Shown: positions 48,801-60,219, numbered from the stretch's first letter. The stretch is DNA of 64,000 nucleotides from Cliona cf. orientalis (GCA_963930775.1 OZ005704.1:682001-746000), one strand, 5' to 3'. Numbers and translations are program-made. The notes: generated by a model not told the origin, from the sequence alone.

Positions 48801-51206
48801 GAGAGTCGGTCTTAGACGCCATCTCCATGATTTCTGGGGCCAGCATCGATCGATGTGTACGCATTCTATTGACGACCTTTTACCACATGCACCATTACAC
48901 TGTGCAGCTACTGGGGAGATGGTCAAGGGTTCATTTCAAGATAAATTTAATCGTATTGATAGCAATCTCTATCAGGAAATTTCCTCATCCAGGATCGTGA
49001 CTATATTATATAGGTTGCTAGCGTGCATAAGTATATAGCTAATTTGGGGTGAGCCTGAGCAAGCCCTGAATATATGCACGAAACAGGAAGTGGTTTTAGT
49101 ATATTATATAATATTATCTGTATCATACATTAAAGCCAAAAATTTTCGTGGGAGAAAAATTTCGCTAAGCCTGGCATGGCAAACTTAATATAATAATATA
49201 GAAACATTTTACGGGATTTATTTTCGCCAATATGGTAAAGGTCACCATATTAGTATTAATCATTAATACAGGAGAAAATAATTTATGGATATAATTTTTT
49301 GCCAACAACAACAGGTGGCAAAATTAGCAAAAAATTTCTCCTGGAAAATTTTCAGCTCTATGGTGTATCTATACTTATAATATATCATTTCAGTGAAGAG
49401 AGAGTTATAAATTTAAAAACAACACATAATGGTCCTCATGCAAGCATGCATGTGCAGATCGTATACACACTCACGACTGTGACAAAGGTATGAAAGATGA
49501 GTGTTGAGCTGCTCCAATGCTCTAGCATGTCATGAGGTGCTCAGGACTGGAAATCAATGCTAGAAATTCCCTGGACTAAATTATAGCTAAATGGTCCATA
49601 GTATCTTTACTGATAACACGGATAGGCTACTGATTGAAGGAACCTCACCTTTTCAAGTGTACGACATGCTGATAGTATGGTGGGTCATGTAGAGTATTTT
49701 TAATCATTAATTTCCAGAGATGTTTCCAAAGTTAAAATTTTGGGCATTTACAGAGGCAAATACAATATGTGCAAGAACTTACTTTTGCATGAACAACATT
49801 TGCACTTTGTAATGGCCCCAATGATGGCCGCAATGATGGTTCCAGTGGCTGTAATTATAGCAGCTGCTACAACTACTGTGGATGAAATTATTGCAACTCG
49901 ATCATCTATATTATTAGATGAGATGATAATAGATATATTACTAGCTAGTCATGATCATAATATTATATTATAGCCATTACCTCCTTTAGAGTTGTCATTG
50001 CCTCCTCCTGAGTCGCCACTACCTCCTCCTAATAGAAATTAAAATTTATAGATATGACTATTATTTGCTACTATTTATAGATATGCTACCATTGATGTTG
50101 GATTCTCTGCTAAAGACCATCACAGGAGCTGCCAGTGAGAATGATGAACTCCAGCCACACCCGTCAAGTGTAATGTAGAGGAAGAGTAGTATAATTAACC
50201 CTACAATTGAGGTAGAGGATAATATGATCACATGATTAGATTGTGAAAACATGGACTCTGTATGGTGTAGAGTATATATTACTACACACACTACATTCTG
50301 TGGCACAAGCACTGCAGTTAATTATAGCTAGCTAGCAGTCATCAACGCTCAGTGTTCAATGCTGCATATATGCAAGGTATTAGTAGTCCTGTGTATCTGC
50401 CACGCTAACTGAAAATTTCAGATAAGTAGGAGAATATGAACTTGAGCTAGGATAGTCTTGGTCTGACACTTTCGGACAAATGTCAGAGTAAAATCTATAA
50501 AACATATTAGCTAATGCACCCTTATTCTGCTGGCGATGTACATTAGTCTAAGAGGGTATAAGTGCATTCACTGATCCCGATCTCAGCATAGCAATCTATG
50601 AGGGACAGATGGTTTCTTTTGTGTAGCTATAGCAGGAAGTTGTTGAGGGGTACTCCAGTTTACCACAAATAAATACCTATATGCATGTATGTGGATTCCA
50701 CAGCCTCAAAAATTAAATATTTGAAGATCACCTATCCGCAACAATAAAACTATTTTTGTCATATTAATGCATTAATTAAGCCAATCATGATGTTAATTGA
50801 TGAACTGTGCACGTGGTAATGACTTACATGTAATGATGTTGGTAGGTCCTGGGTTGGTTTCAATGTCTCCAGCACAGAGGAGCAGTAGAGCAAGATACAA
50901 AGCATTGTTGCCCTTAGTTGGCTGCCGTTTCTGCATCATAGAGAAATTAAGGCTGTAGCTATTATACCTGAAAATCTAGCTATATAGCTAGAGTTATTGC
51001 ACCAGCAACAAACTTTAACATACTGGTCTAGTAATGAGGTTGAGTCCCATGAATCCAGGACGCCTTAGGCTGCGGATAACAGATCCTAGCCTCAGACCTT
51101 CAGTGGGCTCTTGTTCAACTGGTTCACTTCCAGGGCATTGAAGCTCAAGAAAGTTTTTGTGCAATGCAAGAAGAAAGCAGAATAGAATAAGGCCTTTTGA
51201 AGCCAT
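41674..51206 (-). CDS. 2A-containing transmembrane NACHT-LRR receptor-like gene (NLR-A)
   Basis: Proposed exons: 51206-51024, 50930-50828, 50200-50090, 50028-49981, 49875-49783, 48086-46370, six LRR exons (42866-42783 and every 186 bp down to 41936-41853), then 41758-41674. All phases agree, giving 947 aa. Domains in order: signal-peptide-like MASKGLILFCFLLAL; 2A motif GDIETNPGP; hydrophobic WLIILLFLYITLDG; short ectodomain with GGGSGDSGGG linker; TM helix AAAIITATGTIIAAIIGAI followed by KCKCCSCK; NACHT with Walker A EGAPGSGKST, Walker B VLFVLDGWDEL and VITSRPVS; seven LRRs. No DEATH or CARD domain is visible. NACHT ATPases oligomerise as immune sensors. The join from the NACHT exon (46370) to the LRR array (42866) across 3.5 kb, and from TM to NACHT, are inferences from phase only. 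Confidence 0.7.
44096..44582 (-). pseudogene. Truncated NACHT-exon 3' fragment
   Basis: This matches the last third of the NLR-B NACHT exon (FGRARFS...; TVLTPHSGTNSDLDSGGSS; LLHCLFEAQDETLCQLVAKEL). It lacks the ATPase part. Near its end a one-base shift in an A-run (AAAAAAAACATG versus AAAAGATATG) moves it out of the frame used by NLR-B, so it could not splice correctly to the LRR cassettes. It marks the broken edge of the segmental duplication and sits in what I propose is an NLR-A intron. Confidence 0.85.
44975..45810. repeat. Degenerate GGTCCCCCC repeats in inverted blocks
   Basis: At 44978-45180 the block GGTCCCCCCGGACCGTCC recurs about seven times at 15-50 bp spacing. At 45739-45810 the same motif appears in reverse orientation, including a G15 run at 45790-45804. 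The arrangement looks like a foldback element with internally repetitive arms and about 550 bp of unique middle. I see no convincing gene in the middle. Confidence 0.6.
45507..45543. mobile_element. 37-bp palindrome with 9-bp target duplication
   Basis: The palindrome runs from TAGCCTCGTACTCAGGCC to GGCCTGGGTACGAGGCTA and is flanked on both sides by AGTGGAGTT (45498-45506 and 45544-45552). Its TAG...CTA ends and duplication length match the MITE at 34645-34918. Confidence 0.75.
48535..48912 (-). repeat. Dispersed element, copy b (intron of NLR-A)
   Basis: This is the reverse-oriented relative of 7400-7715. Shared blocks include GGTAAAAGGTCGTCAATA, CAAGTTTCGATGCTTCAATC and AGCGCAAGGCTAGCTTTATT when read on the minus strand. 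It lies between the proposed TM and NACHT exons. Confidence 0.7.
49206..49260. repeat. Block shared with 63931-63978
   Basis: GGGATTTATTTTCGCCAATATGG continues as TAAAGGTCACCATATTAGTATTAA. It recurs almost unchanged near the right edge, in the same orientation relative to a NACHT exon and at a comparable distance. It is either a homologous intron of the two NLR genes or a dispersed repeat. Confidence 0.65.
49783..49875 (-). other. Transmembrane exon of NLR-A
   Basis: The exon encodes VVAAAIITATGTIIAAIIGA, then ITKCKCCSCK. It has a typical single-pass helix and a juxtamembrane Lys/Cys cluster suited to stop-transfer and palmitoylation. It is phase 1-1. Joined to the NACHT exon its last base completes an AAA codon and the frame continues KLVSSSND. 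The preceding exon (50028-49981) is a Gly/Ser/Asn linker, and the one before it (50200-50090) carries WLIILLFLYITLDGCGWSSS. Confidence 0.7.
50844..50870 (-). other. 2A ribosome-skipping motif
   Basis: The minus strand encodes GDIETNPGP, a full match to the 2A core DxExNPGP, preceded by the usual hydrophobic run (LYLALLLLCA). Skipping would occur between the GGA codon (ending 50847) and the CCT codon (starting 50846). This would release a 90-aa leader peptide and start a second chain with Pro. 2A-like signals are known from sea urchin NLR proteins and from the N-termini of some LINE ORFs. Here the flanking splice sites and signal-peptide exon favour a host gene. Confidence 0.85.
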
Positions 51207-51800
51207 TTCTAATCAGTGCCCAACTTGGGTAATAGCAGCAATTCAAGTAGCTGTAGAGAATGGAGTTAAACGCAGTTAATCGACGGGTAGATCTACTTGT
51301 TTGCACTGCAGCTGCACATGCGTAGAACAGACAGACACGCATCAGTGTTTCCTCTAGGGCTGAATTCAAGCAGAGTGGCTGAGTGTTAACATTACCATCA
51401 TTGAATATTATTATGGGATATTATATTGGCCATGAAGAGGGAATGATTTGCTTTACAGGCTTACTTATGCAATGTGCACTAGGATAGTCACTGTGTATGC
51501 TATGTGTGCATGTGCTGTGTACACTAGTACAACCACATTTCAACCACTAGTAGTGTGTCTCTGAGATGATTGTGGGAAGCCAGAGATACCCACAACACTT
51601 GGGAGCTACTACTGCAAACCACTGTTGCAGCTGTCAGCATTTTTGCAAATCAACCACTCATAAATAGGGCGGGGCGCCCCCTTTCAAGTGCAGTAGCGGA
51701 AACACTGCGCATGCGCATGACATAATTATTGGCGCGCGTAGTATAGTAGTTGACCGTCCTACAGTTCTTTATGTAAAAGTATAGAAATTGCCATGATTAT

Positions 51801-52060
51801 ATCATAGGAAGATTTTACGTGCCTTGTTCCTTGGGTTAATCATGGGAAGATTTTACGTGACTTGCACCTTGATCTAATCATGGGGACATTTTACGGCACA
51901 TGTAATGAAAGCCCAGTTGCTAAATGGATTGTATATATGGGAAGATTTTACGTAAGGTCAAAGTACTTACGTAAAATCTTCCCATATAATAGGATCCGAG
52001 AACACAATAATTAGGTGAGGATTTATGTGTGAACTTTGATCTCACGTAAAATCTCCCCAA
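51801..52060. repeat. Six direct/inverted copies of GGGAAGATTTTACGT
   Basis: Copies lie at about 51801-51820, 51841-51859, 51878-51897 and 51936-51955 (plus), and at 51966-51986 and 52041-52060 (inverted). The 51936/51966 pair forms a near-perfect hairpin (ATATGGGAAGATTTTACGTAAGG). It may be a nest of small inverted-repeat elements. No gene is seen here. Confidence 0.7.
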
Positions 52061-52492
52061 GTAAATAACAGATTACACTCCGAAGCTGGTGACGGTACCG
52101 CAACACCGTGTCACGGATCCCCCAGCAGATACTCTCACTGATCGCATTGCCTCTGATCGAAAGACTCTGAGCCCTCGGTAGCTATACAGGTCACACCCAA
52201 GCAAGCTCTGGCTCCGCGGCTCCCATGCCCCCATCCACCAATAAGACATCATAATAATACCAGCTACAATGTCATGCATGTGTATAGCTGCTTTGCATCT
52301 GCCCTATCAATAGCTGCAAATTATAATAATATGCTCCTGCCCTGCCCTGTCCCTCCTCCTTTAATATGCTGCCATTCGTTGCCCATCCCCGCATTCAAGT
52401 TGCTACCTCAGTTGCACTGTTTTTCAAGCATTGCTCATGCACTTATTAATAATGACGTCACCTTACATAATTATCCCTGCCCTGCTCGAGCG

Positions 52493-52545
52493 CTCTGCTC
52501 TGCTCTGCTCTGCTCTGCCCTGTCCTATCCTGCCCAGCTCTGCTC
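52493..52545. repeat. (CTCTG)n short tandem repeat
   Basis: About eight imperfect units of CTCTG/CCCTG run through this segment of otherwise non-coding DNA. Confidence 0.8.
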
Positions 52546-52606
52546 TTGATCTGCTAGAAACTAGTTCAGAAAATCACTATAGCTAGCTAGTCGCAAATAT
52601 TTTGAT

Positions 52607-52882
52607 TTGGCTGATTTACTTCCAGATCAACTTTTAGCCTCCCCAGCTATCAGCACACTCATCATTCTGCCCAAATCAGCATATTCTACTCGTCGCCATA
52701 AAAAGCGACAGATTCCCAACACGGCTACTTGGCTGCAGGTGTACAGTACCTATATGCTTGTGCTGGGATCTACTTTTCCTGATCAGTTACCCGAGCTCAT
52801 TGCTTATCAGCTGCTCATAGTACAGCACAGCATAAAATTTGAATACCCCTCCTGGCTGCGATATGATGTTGACTTTATATAG
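52607..52882 (+). mobile_element. Short retroelement-derived relic
   Basis: A 276-bp stretch translates to a peptide with blocks such as TATWLQVYSTYMLVLG, LPELIAYQLLIV and WLRYDVDF. These recall an ORF found beside recombinase or gag genes in animal retroelements. It is an isolated, broken fragment with no ends, polymerase or repeats nearby. The family is uncertain and the age looks old. Confidence 0.35.
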
Positions 52883-55349
52883 ACAATGGGCAGCTTCTAA
52901 TGGATTTCACTCGATCTCTGCTAAGCACGAGAATGATCACTACTGATAAAGAAAGGGTGGTATACGTCACATATTAAACTTTTTCCCTCTCGATACTCCC
53001 ACCGCAGCATTTTATTATTAAATTTTCTGATAAACACATAAATTAAATATATCATTTTTGGTCACCATACACTATCAGTTTACTCATGTGTAACTTATTA
53101 GGTATCGGAAACCTCAACCATGACCAACAGTGGTTACAGGCTATTGTTATAGCTCGTCATGGGAAACCAAGCTGTTGTGGATGGGATGGCATGACCACAT
53201 GTAGGGTAGCTAGTACCCCTACAAACACGAACATCTGTCAGTGCATACCTACTCACATGTACAAAACAATATTAGCCCAACATTCCAACACAAATTCAAT
53301 TATAATAATAATAATTATTATAAATCTCACAGACTGTAGTGGTAGCTATATAGCTAAGTTTTTTCTGGTCTGATAACTTGCACATTGTACATGTCATCTC
53401 AGTCAATTTATAAATAACACCCAGACCATGCTGGGCCATGGCATGCTTATTAAATTTAATATATTATATAGGCAGTCCATATCATTCGATTAGCTATATT
53501 ATTATTAGTGTTTACCGAAATGTGCATGACATTTCCTACACTTATTTGTAAGAGGATAGGGCAGAATTTTTGCTAACTTGAATGAATTGAATATGTAGAG
53601 AACTTGCCCTATCGTATACATTTCCTATTTGCATGCAATTCCCAAATGTTATATTATTTTCATCAGTGTAGTGCTACTTTGTATACATTCTGTTCAATTG
53701 CAGCTATAACAATTTTATATATAACTGCAAAAATAAAAAAGTTATTATTATCCAACTTGGTTTACCTCAGTTGCACTTGTTTTGCATGTTCCAGGTCACA
53801 AGTTAATCTGGTCACAAAAAGGTAGACTAAGTAATAATATGTAATTTGAGCCTGTTGACCATCAATCATACTGAATACAGGGTAACAACATTAGAAGTAC
53901 AGTTCTTTAAAGATAAAGTAATAATTAAAGTCTAAAGTTTCAAATGACCACCAAGCATTTGAAGCAGCCATAAAAACCTGAAACCACTCAGTCTGCAATT
54001 GGATCTGGCGCCATTAATCTTTATATAGAGGCTACTCAGATCCAATTGCAGACTGCACTCGGAATGCATTCCAAGACCACCAGATGGTCATGCACGAATA
54101 TTATGATGATGATCTCAGCCTAAACTTGAAAGGCTGAAACCAAACTCTTAATTACCTCCTATAGGATATCCTGATAGCTAATAATTATTCTAGGGTTTGA
54201 GTTTACTTAGGAATCAACAGAAGCCTCTGGACAGAATGACAGAATCTTTCAGTGGTTAGCTAGTCACGTTAAGCCCTGGCCATAAGCTGCCCAGGTTTCG
54301 GGCCGTATACCCGACATAATTGAGGTCTTGATTCCTGGTGCATGCAACTGGGGTAACCCAAACTGTATTAAAATTTTTAATAGTCCTTCAATTTTCATAG
54401 TGAAATCTGAGCATGAAATCCAAACCCAAACTCAGTCACTGAAAAGTATGAAACAAGTTTAATATATATTCTTGCATGATATTTAATATCATGAATCAAA
54501 TAACATGCAGAGATCCTAGTTAAAATATTAGAGCATTTTCACTCCCCCTGGCATTGTAGGTATAAAAATTATCTATGCTGGCAGTCAATAATTTGATGTA
54601 GCTAGCTATTATATTATAGCTAATTAATTTATCATAGCTTATCACGAATACGTATAATATACGTGGGTGGGGTGGGGGTATGCCCTGATCGAGCCGTAGC
54701 TTTTTCACGGAGAGAGGCTACATAATACCCTCGCGCGACACAAATTATTTTTACCCATGTTCATCGAGACCCGGAATCATATCTTACCGATTGATTCAGT
54801 AGTCAATATCGCCGGAGAAATTAGAGTTACCGTTCAGTGCAATTCTCTGGTTATGATCGAGAGATAATGATCCGTCTCTTCACTGTCACTCGAGTATAAA
54901 GTTTCAGTAGCTAAGCAATGCAGCTTATTCAGGAACCCGGCGTATTAAAAGCGCGGCTAGCGATTCAGGCCTATATTTATAGTCTCATGCCCTGAGGGGG
55001 CGGAGCTCATTCTCGTGACGTACATACGTACGTAATGTACTGCATGCACTCCATGGATCCAGGAGGTGGGCGTGGCCAGTGGGCTGAGCATAGCCATAGA
55101 TTATATATTCCCCTAATCTATGGCATAGCTGTGGACAGAGAGGGAAGCATTGGTCCAGATCATGAGGCGGAGCGATGAGCGACTCTTGAACGGATGGGTG
55201 CTCATTTGAGTGATGTATTGATGCATCAGGGATGAGCGTGGTACCAGGTCTGGTGGACGCACACACACCTTGTCTGGGTGGGGGACAGGGTGCACGAGTT
55301 CGCAATGAAGGTAAGTTAATAATATTATTGCTGACTGCGTGATAAGATA
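52883..55349. other. Intergenic, no gene recognised
   Basis: AT-rich sequence with many short palindromes and a CG-richer zone at 54660-55300. I see no exon with a recognisable product and no RNA gene, only the inverted-repeat element at 53989-54055 and a hairpin at about 55094-55133 (CATAGATTA...TAATCTATG). Confidence 0.5.
53989..54055. mobile_element. 67-bp perfect inverted-repeat element
   Basis: CAGTCTGCAATTGGATCTG (53989-54007) and its exact reverse complement (54037-54055) enclose a 29-bp loop. The CAG ends recall hAT-type termini. No clear target duplication is seen. Confidence 0.65.
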
Positions 55350-55690
55350 TTGAAGGTTGATGTGATGAATGGTGCTACCAAGTATTAATTTTAGAGTCTG
55401 TTGTACTAATGAATGGTTCAATTCCATTCCCATTGACTGGCAAACCATGTCGATCTTTGTCACGTGTTCACTTAGCCTGCTCTTAGCAGTCTCTATCACC
55501 TCAAGCGATCTTCCTCCAGTGACCGAGCTAGACTCACTGGCCATGGAGACATGCACCTAATCCCACGCTATACCCAGTAACTGGATGGACTCACAGTGAC
55601 ACTTGCATAACTTATATAGATAGCCATCAGATAAAATATAAAATGTGCATGGTAAAGGGTCGATAGACACTCCGGTATGCATTCCAAGTA
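55350..55690. pseudogene. Fused BCO exon-13 / RCCD1 5' fragments
   Basis: 55350-55382 repeats the start of BCO exon 13 (GATATTGAAGGTTGATGTGATGAATGG). It jumps directly to the BCO 3' flank (TTAATTTTAGAGTCTGTTGTACTAATG) and then to a minus-strand RCCD1 fragment (55432-55690, reading SSVTGGRSLEVIETAKSRLSEHVTKI). This is a third, heavily deleted copy of the duplicated BCO/RCCD1 junction, just upstream of duplication copy II. Confidence 0.85.
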
Positions 55691-55969
55691 CTGTAAGTCT
55701 TCTGCTGTAGTGTTCTTTGTTGATCTTCTGTGTCGGATATGTTGACACATTAGACGCAGCTACTAATGAATGTGAATGGATGCTGATAGTCTAATACAAC
55801 GGCAAATGGATACTATTAGTAGTAATGATTAATTAATATAACCCAGCTTGCGTGGTATGATGCATATGGCCGTACATTATTTCTGCAGTGTCATGGCTTT
55901 GGTGTGGATGGCAGTGAGTATTTTAGCATGAATCGTGGCAGGGATATTAAAATTTTAATTGCTCCTTCT

Positions 55970-56056
55970 TATCGTAATTAATATTATGTGTTGATCAATG
56001 CCTATCATGATTAATTCAGCTTTGGCATGACCGAGAATTACATTGTGGTTGTGGTG
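55970..56056 (+). pseudogene. BCO exon-8 fragment with its intron end
   Basis: TTGATCAATGCCTATCATGA, the acceptor TTAATTCAG and the codons [10 protein letters not shown] match BCO1 around 31350-31420. The rest of the exon is missing. From here to 56669 I see no gene. Confidence 0.85.
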
Positions 56057-58389
56057 TATAATTATGCATAATTAGATAAAAGCTCTGGGTATTATAATAT
56101 TACAATGAGTTAAATATGAGCCTGTACATGTTCAGGGTGATTCAATCTGCTGTTTTCAGAATAAGCAAAATTAAATTTTATGTGGTATAGCTAGGATTAT
56201 CTTTTTCCCCATCATGGTATAGTCACACTGAAGTCGCGATCCACCCATTTTCTTGAATTCTTGCCTCTGAAAATCTGTTATGCAGTTGGCTTATTAACTA
56301 ATAATTACCTAATCTTGTCCTATAATTATCTCTTTTTGATGTGTGAATAACATGGGATGATTTGTATCGGACAAATGACCTTCACACAGCTAGTCTTAAT
56401 CAGCAGTTGCTGAATAATAATTATTACTGTATCAGTCTCCGGAGGAAGGGGGGGTAGTATTTTTTGCTTATAGCACCCCCGTCCCCCACCCAAAAAACAA
56501 ATCAAATCGTCTTCATATAATATCCTTCTGTATATCACGTCTGGTATAGGAGGACCAAATATATTATATGTGACATAAGTAATTACACCATTCAAAGTAC
56601 AAAATACTTTCACCAACATTATAATATATGCTTATTCAAGAGTAATTAAGATTGAAGTGTCATGTGTATGGAGCTATTGGCTTGGCTTAAACTGAGTTAG
56701 TGATTACCACTGTACATGTACACTGAACTACATTATTCCCTGCATTGAGCTATTATTATAATATTATAGTGTGGTTGTAGCTACCAGCTCAGCGATTGAG
56801 GGCTGGCTGAATTGATAATTATGTGTGCTATGGTTTCTAAGATATTATTCAACACATGGGCAGCTGCAAGTGATCATATTAAATACTCGGTTGTGAGCAA
56901 AGTCTTGGCCCCAGCACCTGCCAAGAAAACAATTATACAAGAATTTAACGTCCGAGAGAGAGAAAAACACTTATCCAGCCTGATAATTTAGCAGCAGTGC
57001 CTTGTATTTAGGTGGAATGGGAATGAGCCCGGCTGGCTGTTCATGCAAGGCTATAATATACAAGTTGTTTTTTGACACACACTTGCCACGAAGCCACTGG
57101 TCATCTAATCTATACTCACTAATATACCATGGCAATACAGCCACATGTGTACAGCCAAGTCAAGTTTTGAATGGGTGAGAACAATCGATCAAGGGACACA
57201 CACACTCTACCACCGGGTGGGTCACCCTCCCTATCAGTGCAGTCCTTTGTGTACCTACAGCAATGGGAGAAAACAAAAAGTATCTGTAATAATAACAATA
57301 TAGCTTAGAGCATCCACCCTTCCCACATCAGTGCACCACAGCACAGCTGCATCAATACTCCAGCCACGTACACATCACCAGATCCTCTTCCTGTCCCTTT
57401 TGTCACAAATTGTAACTGCCCCCGGCCCTATTGGTATACAAACATGTGGCAGAAAATAATAATGTTCAAAAAACAGCCATATCTCCTCAACTGCTCAATG
57501 GTCTGGATTTTATTTTGATGCCTCCTCTATCATTGTGGCAAAGGAGTAATTACAATATCATAATTTTTATGGTGGTGGTCGTCACAGACAAAAGTTAGAA
57601 TAAGGCATCAATAGTATACATAATTATACTTTTTACTGTGACGACCGCTACCATAATATTAATTGGTATCTTTGTGCTAAATTCACATCCTATATCCTAG
57701 GTGATCATGACACCAGCCCACTTCACCACTCATCCATCATGCTTTGAACCCACACTATCTGCAGGAAATATGCCGTGACTCGCACAGTTGAAGGAAAAAA
57801 GACAATTTTATATTGCAAGTGCATACATTATAATAATCATTCACACAACAATAAAACAGGAAATGTAATGTCAGTGCTTTGATAAAATGAGACAAGGAAT
57901 AGGTCAACAAATCAATCATGATCAATACAAACAAGATAACATTAATTTTTTATTGTCTCTATTAGTCTCTACTGTAATATCAGTGAACAGTACTGTCGTT
58001 TTCTACTTTCAGATTACTGATATCTGACTCCACTGCAAATTAAATGCATACATCACATACCCGTTAATGTTGCCATAATTATGATATTATGTGCTGAAAC
58101 AAATTTAATCATATATAGACATGACCAGACCTTTCTATTTGTGTACTTAACTTATGCTGATGCTTGGAGGGTGGCTGGCTAGCAATGTTAGACCACATTA
58201 TGTACAAGGAACAATCAATACTCCCATCACCCCCCCCCCCCCCCCAAACATCTGAATGCAATCAAAAATTGTCTGTAAGAATACTAACACTTGGAATTGG
58301 TTTACCACCCATGAAAAATAGTCTGGGGTAGTCCCTTTTAGAAGGAATTGGCAGTCCCAGGTACCATGACAGAAAAGTACATGTACACA

Positions 58390-58473
58390 TAGCCTTGTCC
58401 CCAGGCCACTCCCACGTTTTCAATACTACATGTGTAACATTGAAAATGTGGGAGTGGCCTGGGGACAAGGCTA
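58390..58473. mobile_element. 84-bp hairpin element specific to copy II
   Basis: TAGCCTTGTCCCCAGGCCAC ... GTGGCCTGGGGACAAGGCTA fold into a near-perfect hairpin of about 36-bp arms. TGTACACA flanks it on both sides (58382-58389 and 58474-58481). Copy I has the uninterrupted site at about 40338-40356, so this insertion followed the segmental duplication. The TAG...CTA ends match the elements at 34645 and 45507. Confidence 0.85.
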
Positions 58474-59584
58474 TGTACACACACACACACTACAATGTAT
58501 GCATTGGCATAAAAATCGGGGGGGGGGGGGGGGGGGGAAGAGCTGAACGGTTCAACTACCTACACCCAGAGGTTTTACTCGTGCACACTTATTATTAGGA
58601 TTTACACTGATTTTATCGGTTTTGTGTTAGGATATTATGCATGTAATCTCGATTCTGTATATACACATAATTTGCTGTCTAAAGTGTTTGGATGAGCAGG
58701 CTTTAAATTGGAGTGTAATAGTTGAACTTCGGCCCAACAAAATCTCGAAAGTTTGTAATAGGTATGTCAACCAATGTGCTTAGAATGCATCAGAATCGCT
58801 CTATATAAAAGGATGTGAAAATTAAAATTTTCCTGGGTGAGCATGCCCCCAGACCCCCTAGGCATGGCCCGCCATTGACACAGCTACCCAACTGCCAATT
58901 CTCAACCCCCCTACTCCAAAATATCTTCTTTACGCCACTCTAGTGCTATGCAGCACATCCGGTCTACAACCAGCCACAAAAATGCGGAAGTTATCCTAAT
59001 TAATGATAATTGTCAACAAGCTGATCGTGCAGCTGTATAAAACAGAATACTACAGCTGGCTATGATCAGTGAGGTAGTAGCTACTGAATTGAGAGCCAGC
59101 GGTGAAGGTTCTACGTCGTTGACATCGTTATAATTTTAAGAAGAAACTAGGAAACACAGAAAACAAAATTAGAAGGTACTTGACAATGAATTAGCAGAGG
59201 CAAAGAAGCAGGTGCCACCGACAAAGTTGAAAGATGGCTGCCAGCGCTCGAAAAGAAGCGCTCTCTCCCTCACAGTAGGCTATTTGGAATGTGCTACTAC
59301 ACCAGAGACTAGTGAGAAACTAAATGAGACGGTGTACACTACTTGTGCGCGGCTAGGTCGATGTTCAAAATTCGACATAGCCGCGACAATAATGTGGCCG
59401 TACGAGCGGGAGGACAAAAGAAGCTATGGCGGCTCTCGGGAAGATGCAGGCCACTCGCCGAGCTCTACGCTTGTAGCACATCACTGACTGATGTCAGTGA
59501 GTAGCTGAGAGAGGCAGCGTAGTATACTTGTGCGTGGCTAGGTCAGGAAATGTTCTACTGTACACGAAAACAACAGTTGCGGAC

Positions 59585-60219
59585 TTACAATAACTCTATG
59601 CCTTTCTCTTCAGCAGCTTCTTTAAGAACTTTTCTTCCTTCGTTGGTAATGGTGTAGTTGCCATTGAGGCTGTGGGTGGAAGGAGAGGCCGACCGCCATG
59701 ACACACTAACTCACCTAGCTAGTCTAGTAAGTAGACAACATTATTGTAGCTAGATCAACTTACTACAACGTCTCAAGATTAGCCATTGTCTTGATGGCGT
59801 CGGACAGGGCCTTGGCTCCTTCATCGCCGATGAAGTTTTGCTGGAGGCTGTGAGTGTAAGGAGAGAGGAAGACACTGACCGCCATGACACACTAACTCAC
59901 CTAGCTAGTCTAGTAAGTAGACAACATTATTGTAGCTAGGTCAACTTACTCTAACGTCTTAAGATCAGCCATATTCATGATGGCGTCAGACAGGGCCTTG
60001 GCTCCTTCATCGCCAATGGAGTTGTCAAAGAGGCTGTGAGTGGAAGGAGAGAGGAAGATACCGACCGCCATGACACACTAACTCACCTAGCTAGTCTAGT
60101 AAGTAGACAACATTATTGTAGCTAGGTCAACTTACTACAACATCTTAAGATTAGCCATTGTCTTGATGGCGTCGGATAGGGCCTTGGCTCCTTCATCGCC
60201 GATGGAGTTGTAGTGGAGG
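59585..60219 (-). repeat. LRR exon-cassette array II (3 cassettes plus cap)
   Basis: Exons at 60219-60136, 60033-59950 and 59847-59764 keep the same 186-bp period, phase and intron sequence as array I. A cap exon lies at 59669-59585 (NGNYTITNEGRKVLKEAAEEKG, ending in TAA). Variable codons after the leading Leu again differ between cassettes. Confidence 0.93.

Noticed and set aside
48621-48926. Minus-strand frame of 101 codons inside the dispersed element
   Set aside because: The matching frame in the other copy (7400-7715) is not open, so coding is unlikely.
50828-50930. The 2A exon as the N-terminus of a LINE
   Set aside because: 2A motifs do occur in LINE proteins, but here the exon has clean splice sites, follows a signal-peptide exon, and no endonuclease or reverse transcriptase motif is found nearby on that strand.
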